NCBI GenBank assembly: GCA_040400085.1
Contig: JBBAQX010000020.1
Coordinates: forward strand, 1 to 64,000
Origin: HNR sp040400085
GTDB taxonomy: Bacteria; Actinomycetota; Actinomycetes; Actinomycetales; Microbacteriaceae
Reading direction: 5' to 3'
DNA length: 64,000 nt
Positions within the stretch are counted from its first letter, which is position 1, and each line of letters begins with the position of its first letter. Shown piece by piece: positions 58,856-64,000 of this stretch. The position numbers were made by a program, and so were the translations under genes. Under the pieces are notes generated by a model. The model saw only the letters and a list, made by a program, of their open reading frames with translations. It made no database searches and was not told where the DNA came from.

Positions 58856-59809
58856 CTAGGCACGAGGAACCCCCGCGCCATCGAGTAGTCTGGCAAACTT
58901 TTGAGGGTTTGAAGCCGTAGCAGAATCCCAGCGGATGAGCTTTTTGCAGTGTTGACGTAGTTCATCCTCACGGAGTTTTTCACGGTAAACCACTTCGGCG
59001 GGGGATAGCCCGTTGCGCAGATTATCCTTCAAGTATTTGCTTGCCCCGTCGAACTCACCAATCACCTGAGTTTGTGGCCACCAGAAGTCGACCCGATACG
59101 GCAAGCCTGTAAACGATTGTTGCAGCACGGGTGGGGCGAAACCGAGCTTGAGCATGAACATCCGACTAATTGATTCGCCGACGCTATCTGACAGAGTCGT
59201 GCACTCTGCGATGGCGGTCAAAGCTCGTGATTTACCGTGTTTGCCTTTTGCAAACCCGCCGAGTTTTTGCCGTAGTAGTGCCTTGTAGAGTGAGGGATCT
59301 GTCTGATTACGGGATTGCTCTAATCTGATTGCGAAGTCCAGTACGGGTACGGACAGTTGAATGGGATTGGTTCGAGCCACGTCTACAAGCGTTCGTGCTA
59401 ACGAGGTCGCCTGTAGTCCATTGTGAATAACCATTTCTTCGTCGTAATGATCTCGATGGAAATGGATGCCCGTATACCCTCCCGTCCCCAAAGCCCTCGG
59501 CTCCAGGACGTGTACAGTCGAGCTGGATGGACCCACGATCGGTAAGCCATGTATAACTGAGGCTGAGCGGTGTGAAAAAACGAGAGGTCGACTTATCGCT
59601 TGATTAGCCGCTTGGACGCGAACAAGATGTTGTTGTTCGGGTGACATTCGCTGCCAGCTAAGGTACGGAGTATAAATTCCTCGGCGAATTGTGTAGAGCT
59701 CTTTTGCTCGGCGCCTCTGCTGGATTGCTTCCTTCGGGACTCCTGCTCTCAGGAGTTCTTCTGAGGAGATGACGGTTTTGCCGCTGAGAAAGTCGAGTAG
59801 GTCTTGCAT
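58856..59809 (-). CDS. AbiEi-like wHTH plus Vsr/DUF559-type nuclease-like protein
   Basis: This 317-residue protein is of a type common in actinobacteria. Residues 1-60 are a winged helix like that of AbiEi antitoxins (VISSEELLRAGVPKEAIQQR, then YTIRRGIYTP). Middle residues are variable. The C-terminal 110 residues have the pattern VDFWWPQ, VIGEFDGASKY, EKLREDELR, matching the D-ExK-type core of Vsr/DUF559 nuclease-like domains. No AbiEii toxin gene is adjacent, so the antitoxin role is doubtful. The function of this family is not established; regulation or defence are both possible. Confidence 0.7.
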   Translation of the reverse strand: MQDLLDFLSGKTVISSEELLRAGVPKEAIQQRRRAKELYTIRRGIYTPYLSWQRMSPEQQHLVRVQAANQAISRPLVFSHRSASVIHGLPIVGPSSSTVHVLEPRALGTGGYTGIHFHRDHYDEEMVIHNGLQATSLARTLVDVARTNPIQLSVPVLDFAIRLEQSRNQTDPSLYKALLRQKLGGFAKGKHGKSRALTAIAECTTLSDSVGESISRMFMLKLGFAPPVLQQSFTGLPYRVDFWWPQTQVIGEFDGASKYLKDNLRNGLSPAEVVYREKLREDELRQHCKKLIRWDSATASNPQKFARLLDGAGVPRA

Positions 59810-59997
59810 AGCTTCTACAGTGCAAGGTTGTGTTTGTTTCGGGCAAGCAGTGAAAGATGATTGGGGATAAGACGTAGGTGGTGCAGGCCTGTGAGGGAGG
59901 AGCGGATCCTGTTGGTAAGGTTCGAGCGATTGATGCTAAGCGGGTCCCGCGTGAGGCTATGGGCCGGCTCCTGGTGTCGGGCGGGACCCGTGAAACC

Positions 59998-60138
59998 TGG
60001 CTCAGGGTGTAGTGTTTGGCCCGTGTTCTGTGCCGGGCCAAACACTACACCCTGAGCCAAAATCGCCAACCTCGGCCGAAACCGGGGTATCGGGGGTTGA
60101 TACCAGCGAGCGTAGGCCGAGCCTGCCGACTCGGCCCA
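59998..60138. repeat. Perfect 25-bp palindromic repeat plus TTGGGCC-like units
   Basis: Arms 59998-60022 and 60035-60059 are exact reverse complements with loop GTGTTCTGTGCC. Degenerate CGGCCGAA, GGCCGAG and CGGCCCA units follow to 60138. The best-preserved member of the family in the window. Confidence 0.9.
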
Positions 60139-60152
60139 CGCTAGAGCCAGCG

Positions 60153-61256
60153 CTACTTCCCGGCGGCGAGCGCCTCCGACAGCTTTACCTTGCCGCTCGT
60201 GCGCAGCAGCGACCCGCGGTAGATCCTCGACCCGATCGCAATGACTCCGGTGGTACTCAGTACGAGTATCAGCAGCGAGAGTAGGGGCTCCCACCATTCG
60301 ACCCCACCGATGAAGAGGCGAACGGGCATCCCCACAGCAGCGCTGAATGGAACGTAGGACATGATCGTCATCACTAGGTCGTTGTCGTTGAAGGCGATGA
60401 CCAGCACGTAGGGGATCATAATCAGCATCATGACGGGGGTTGTGACCGAGCCGATGTCCTCCACGCGTGAAACCATTGAAGCTGCGGCAGCGTACATTGC
60501 GGCGAGAAGCACAAACCCGAGCGTGAAGAAGATGACAAACCACACGATTGGGGCTCCGAGCGCATCGAGCAGCTCTGTCTGCCCGGTTATCGTGAGCCCC
60601 ATCACCGAGAGCGCAGCGATGACCGCGATCTGGGCAAATGCCAGAATGCTGTTCCCGACTATCTTGCCGGTGAGCATCGCGCGAACGGGCACGGCCGACA
60701 TGAGGATTTCTACGATTCGAGTCTGCTTTTCTTCAACCACGCTTTGCGCAATGACAGTGCCGAACGTCGACGCGGAGATCATGAAGATGATGCCAAACGC
60801 GATTGATACGAAGTAGATCAGCAGCCACGGCGCAGCATCTGGGTTGAGCGCATCGACTGGGGGCGAGACGCTCAGCGCGCTCACGATCTCTGAGGGCGCA
60901 TCCGTGTCCACGAGCAGCTTGAAGCCCAGCGGGTTGGTCGCGCTGTCGTCGGGAACGAGGGCGGCTTCCACGTCACCGTCGGTCACCAGCTTTTTCGCCG
61001 CATCCACGCTATCGACAACCGTCACGTCGAAGGCCTTGGAATCTTTTACGTAGCTTTCGGTGGCCGAGGTGACTGCGACAGCGGTGCCGGAGGGTTCCGA
61101 TTGTGACATGAAGCCGCTAACCAGGATGCTGCCAAGTATGAGAGCACACAGGACGCCCGTCGAGATCAGGAACGCTTTGCTTCGTATCCGGGCGGTGATT
61201 TCACGTTCGGCGATCAGCCAGACGCTTTGGGCGAGTGTGGGGGCTGCGGGTTTCAT
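60153..61256 (-). CDS. ABC-2 exporter permease (NatB-like)
   Basis: This 367-residue membrane protein has one N-terminal helix, a large outer domain (about 60-150) and five or six C-terminal helices, the NatB/YhaP layout. The conserved loop VVEEKQTRIVEILMSAVPVRAMLTGKI is present. It starts at 61256, overlapping the ATPase stop by four bases. NatAB pairs export sodium or other compounds; the substrate is unknown here. Confidence 0.88.
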   Translation of the reverse strand: MKPAAPTLAQSVWLIAEREITARIRSKAFLISTGVLCALILGSILVSGFMSQSEPSGTAVAVTSATESYVKDSKAFDVTVVDSVDAAKKLVTDGDVEAALVPDDSATNPLGFKLLVDTDAPSEIVSALSVSPPVDALNPDAAPWLLIYFVSIAFGIIFMISASTFGTVIAQSVVEEKQTRIVEILMSAVPVRAMLTGKIVGNSILAFAQIAVIAALSVMGLTITGQTELLDALGAPIVWFVIFFTLGFVLLAAMYAAAASMVSRVEDIGSVTTPVMMLIMIPYVLVIAFNDNDLVMTIMSYVPFSAAVGMPVRLFIGGVEWWEPLLSLLILVLSTTGVIAIGSRIYRGSLLRTSGKVKLSEALAAGK

Positions 61257-62140
61257 GCTGCTACTACCTCTCGGAAGATCTGGGCTAGGGTCGGTCGTTT
61301 GGGGGCGAATGTGCGCACGGTACCGCCGCTGATGGCGCGGTTGAGGACGGCCTGAGCCGTGGCGTCCGTGTCGGCGTCGAAGAGCGCGTACCCAGAGTCG
61401 AATTCGATCACGGATACGCCTGGCATTTCCCGGATCCAGCCGGCATCGCCCGTGTGGTCGAGTTCGTACCGGTTGGTGCTGTGGCTGTCTTGCAGTTCTT
61501 CTCGAGAACCGGATGCTCGTATCTGTCCCCCCGCAATAATCACCAGGTCGTCACACAGCCGTTCGACCACGTCGAGCTGGTGCGAGGAGAAGAGCACCGG
61601 CACGCCCTGGTTAGCGCGCTCCTTCAGGACGTTGAGTACAACATCGACGGCCATGGGGTCGAGTCCGGAGAATGGTTCGTCGAGGATGAGCACGTCGGGC
61701 TGGTGCACGAGGGCGGCGGCGATCTGGGCGCGCTGCTGGTTTCCGAGCGAGAGGCTTTCGACGGTGTCTCCGCCGCGCTCGCCGAGGCCAAGCTCTTCGA
61801 TGAGGGCTTTCGCATTTTTGGTGGCGGCACTCTTGCTGTATCCGTGGAGACGGGCCAGGTAGCTGAGCTGTTCCTCGACCTTCATCTTGGGGTAGAGCCC
61901 GCGTTCTTCGGGCATGTAGCCGAATGAACGACGATCTGCGGCGCTGAGCTCATTCCCGTTCTTGGTGACGGTTCCTGAGTCTGCGGAGAGTACCCCGAGG
62001 ATGATACGCATGGTCGTTGTTTTGCCGGCGCCGTTGCCCCCGACGAAGCCGGTCATGCGGGCATCTTGGATTGTGAAGCTCACATCGGTCAGAGCTTGAC
62101 GGGTACCGAATGATCGGTTGATATTGCTGAGTGTCAGCAC
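61253..62140 (-). CDS. ABC exporter ATPase (NatA-like)
   Basis: This 295-residue ATPase has Walker A GGNGAGKTT near 35, the signature LSLGNQQRAQIAAAL, Walker B LILDEPFSGLDPMAVD and LFSSHQLDVVERL. A C-terminal extension of about 80 residues is typical of NatA/YhaQ-type proteins. The ATG at 62140 follows GGAGGAAAA. It forms a two-gene exporter operon with the permease. Confidence 0.92.
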   Translation of the reverse strand: MLTLSNINRSFGTRQALTDVSFTIQDARMTGFVGGNGAGKTTTMRIILGVLSADSGTVTKNGNELSAADRRSFGYMPEERGLYPKMKVEEQLSYLARLHGYSKSAATKNAKALIEELGLGERGGDTVESLSLGNQQRAQIAAALVHQPDVLILDEPFSGLDPMAVDVVLNVLKERANQGVPVLFSSHQLDVVERLCDDLVIIAGGQIRASGSREELQDSHSTNRYELDHTGDAGWIREMPGVSVIEFDSGYALFDADTDATAQAVLNRAISGGTVRTFAPKRPTLAQIFREVVAA

Positions 62141-62318
62141 GTTTTCCTCCTTGAGGTTGCGTTACTAACACGCTATTGGAGGATGCCGGGGGCGCGCTAT
62201 CGCCCGTGCGACGGATATTCGTGGGCGGCATCCTCTCGCTTTTCTGCCCTGTCGCCCCGAGCCTCCTCCGCTCGGCCGAGGCCGCCGCTGACCCTGGCGG
62301 CGACCTCGACCCTGTAAC

Positions 62319-63353
62319 CTAAGGCACGACGACCGCGCGGCCCGTGACCTTCCCCTCGTGCAGGCGGGCGTAAGCTTCGGGAGCCTGATCAATGGAGTAT
62401 TCCTCAACCGAAACGTGCACCTGGCCGTTGCGGGCGAGCTCGAGTACCTCCATCAGCTCGGAACGGCTGCCCCAGTAGGGAGCCCGTACGGAGACCCCGA
62501 ACGGTGTCGACCCAAAGCCGGTCGCGAGCGTTCCCCCGCCGATACCAACGGATTCTATGCTCCCATCGATGCGCACCGATTGGCGTGCGATCTCGAGCGT
62601 CGGTCCCGCGCCGACGAAGTCGAACACGACGTCAGCGCCGATCCCGCCCGTGAGTTCGCGAATGGATGCCGGTGCCGCTCCATCCGAAATCACCGTGTGG
62701 TGCGCACCCACCTCCCGCGCGTGTGCCAGTTTCTCGTCGTTCACGTCGAGGGCGATCACGGTGGCGCTCGTGATCGCGCGTAGGATCTGGATCGCGACGT
62801 GACCGAGGCCTCCGGTGCCGATCACCACGGCGGTTGAGCCGGCGGGGAGCTGAGCCAGGGAGTGCTTGATGGAGTGGTAGGGGGTGAGGCCGGCATCCGT
62901 GAGCGAGACGGTTTGGACGGGGTCGAGGCCGTTCAGCGGCACGAGGTGTCGCACATCGTTTACGATCATGTATTCCGCCATACATCCGGGAGCGCCGAGC
63001 CCCGGGGGAACGATGCCGAGGCCGGCGGCGAATGGGCAATAGTTTTCGCGGCCCTGCGCGCATTCCCCGCACTTTCCGCAGCCCCAAGGTCCGTAGACGG
63101 CGACGTCGTCGCCGACCGTTACCGCGGTTACGCCGTCTCCGACCTTATCTACGATGCCGGCGCCCTCGTGGCCAAGAGTGAGGGGCAAGCCGAAAGAATA
63201 TGCTTCGGCTGGAAGCCCCATGACGAACCAATCTGAGTGGCAGAGTCCGGCTGCCGTGATCTTGAGGCGAACCTGGCCTGGGCCTGGCTCGGGAATGTCG
63301 ATGTCTGCCACGACGGGCAGCTCTCCGATGGTGGTGTACTGAACGGCTTTCAT
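62319..63353 (-). CDS. Zinc-dependent alcohol dehydrogenase
   Basis: This medium-chain NAD(P)-dependent alcohol dehydrogenase has 344 residues from ATG 63353 (AAGGAGC upstream). The catalytic zinc site comprises C38 of GLCHSD and GHEGAG. The structural zinc Cys cluster CGKCGECAQGRENYC is at about 91-105. The coenzyme fold has VVIGTGGLGHVAIQIL with Asp in ALDVNDEK, so NAD is preferred. GFGSTPFGVSVRAPYWGSRSE resembles dehydrogenases acting on primary or aromatic alcohols; the true substrate is unknown. Monocistronic. Confidence 0.93.
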   Translation of the reverse strand: MKAVQYTTIGELPVVADIDIPEPGPGQVRLKITAAGLCHSDWFVMGLPAEAYSFGLPLTLGHEGAGIVDKVGDGVTAVTVGDDVAVYGPWGCGKCGECAQGRENYCPFAAGLGIVPPGLGAPGCMAEYMIVNDVRHLVPLNGLDPVQTVSLTDAGLTPYHSIKHSLAQLPAGSTAVVIGTGGLGHVAIQILRAITSATVIALDVNDEKLAHAREVGAHHTVISDGAAPASIRELTGGIGADVVFDFVGAGPTLEIARQSVRIDGSIESVGIGGGTLATGFGSTPFGVSVRAPYWGSRSELMEVLELARNGQVHVSVEEYSIDQAPEAYARLHEGKVTGRAVVVP

Positions 63354-63558
63354 AGCGGCTCCTTCGGATTCCTCGTGGGCGTGGTTGCCCACGAGGCCAC
63401 AGTACGCCCTGTGTCTGAGTACGGGGCTAACCTGCCTTTATCCGGGGAATGGCTGGATGCTAGTTTATGTATAGATTTTATATAGCTGAACTAAAAATGT
63501 ATGATATTAATCCCTCTTCACTAAAATCGCCTGCAATCAACGAAATGAAACAATAGAA

Positions 63559-64000
63559 ATGACAAATCTTCAGGAGCCCCGGCTTCCAGAAAAACCTGAT
63601 TATCCGCGGGGGCAACAGGATCTCAAGTCTCATGGGCGAGGTTCGCTCATGCTCGCTCTTACGTCCGCGGCGCTAGTCGTGGTGGTTGGCTTGGTGACTG
63701 CCCCCTGGCCGGGAGGTCCGTCGAAGGATACCTCGGGTGATACTGAGCTCGTGGAGCAACTCACGCCGCTTCTTGAGGAAGTTGGCGTCCGTGACCGGGT
63801 CAGTGCGGCCTTTATTGATGGGGATGAAATTAGCTATGCGGGATTCGGGGCCGATCAAAATACTGAATTCGAGATTGGATCAGTTACCAAAACCTTTACC
63901 GGCACGCTCTTTGCCGATGCGGTGGAGCGAAAGGAGCTGAGTCTCGATACAAAGCTCGGAAGTATCCTTGATCTCGGTGACTCTCCCGCGGCAGGTGTGA
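63559..64000 (+). CDS. Serine beta-lactamase-family hydrolase, 3' end outside window
   Basis: The first 147 codons of a gene running off the right edge. A 29-residue cytoplasmic head is followed by one membrane helix (30-48, LMLALTSAALVVVVGLV), so the catalytic domain is outside the membrane. The domain begins near residue 62 and shows the SxxK motif S108-V-T-K111 in EFEIGSVTKTF, as in class C beta-lactamases, D-alanyl-D-alanine peptidases and esterases. The later YxN and KTG motifs would lie beyond the window. The ATG at 63559 lacks a clear ribosome site. Confidence 0.82.
   Translation, partial: MTNLQEPRLPEKPDYPRGQQDLKSHGRGSLMLALTSAALVVVVGLVTAPWPGGPSKDTSGDTELVEQLTPLLEEVGVRDRVSAAFIDGDEISYAGFGADQNTEFEIGSVTKTFTGTLFADAVERKELSLDTKLGSILDLGDSPAAGV

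Noticed and set aside
58647..58856. N-terminal extension of the threonine aldolase
   Set aside because: The longer frame reads through proline-rich, repeat-containing DNA; homology begins at the GTG at 58646.
59815..60543. 242-codon minus-strand frame over the palindromic repeat
   Set aside because: It runs through repeat DNA and the end of the ABC permease gene in another frame; composition is not protein-like.
1..64000. tRNA, rRNA, CRISPR arrays, insertion sequences, integrase
   Set aside because: I looked for clover-leaf CCA-type ends, regular spacer arrays and DDE or tyrosine recombinase motifs and saw none. The direct repeat around the lan cluster therefore has no recombinase inside to explain it.

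Overview
The window (64 kb, mostly about 60% G+C, many GTG starts and ATGA-type gene overlaps) looks like a high-G+C actinobacterium, most probably a member of the Microbacteriaceae. Support comes from the HspR repressor with HAIR operators on dnaK and clpB, a MshA-like (mycothiol-type) glycosyltransferase, an LAxTG-type wall anchor, and a mersacidin/actagardine-type lantibiotic like that of Clavibacter. The family assignment is inference. One 100-base N gap (33682-33781) shows the window is scaffolded.

Layout. 1-3.9 kb: heat-shock operon dnaK-grpE-dnaJ with two HAIR operators. 4-10.3 kb (minus): a translationally coupled six-gene operon: response regulator fused to a PIG-L deacetylase, ATP-grasp enzyme, PHP hydrolase, processive GT2 glycosyltransferase, small membrane protein, and a PAS histidine kinase interrupted by a one-base frameshift. 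It probably makes or modifies a surface polysaccharide under two-component control. 10.4-18.9 kb: a LacI-controlled glycan-use locus (sugar ABC importer, LacI, GH2, wall-anchored GH43) with three copies of one palindromic operator. 19-19.4 kb: hspR, separated from dnaJ by 15 kb. 19.4-33.5 kb: housekeeping and transport genes (rRNA methyltransferase, two GT4 enzymes, two-gene ABC exporter, YhgE/Pip plus MMPL exporter under TetR, RNase HI). 34-36.2 kb: clpB with a HAIR promoter.

36.4-55.9 kb is a complete non-phosphorylating L-fucose pathway: GntR regulator, SDR and FAH hydrolase on the minus strand; fuconate dehydratase, aldose dehydrogenase, lactonase, mutarotase FucU and an RbsABC-type importer on the plus strand. 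Two AT-richer modules interrupt it: a HEPN/nucleotidyltransferase pair (37.2-38.2 kb) and a lanthipeptide cluster (40.9-47.9 kb). The cluster has a 53-residue precursor at 40895-41056, then lanM, lanT and a two-gene ABC exporter. A 27-bp exact direct repeat, containing the presumed fucose operator, sits on both sides of it. The simplest reading is that the cluster entered the divergent fucose promoter region.

56-64 kb: luxS and an MTA/SAH nucleosidase (AI-2 synthesis) divergently arranged, threonine aldolase, an AbiEi-like/nuclease protein, an ABC exporter, a zinc alcohol dehydrogenase, and the start of a serine beta-lactamase-family protein cut by the window end.

Scattered between genes are at least nine arrays of a degenerate 20-bp unit built on TTGGGCC, often folded as palindromes. 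They look like a lineage-specific intergenic repeat family. The strongest candidates for new biology are the lantibiotic and its insertion site, these repeats, and the REC-PIG-L polysaccharide operon.
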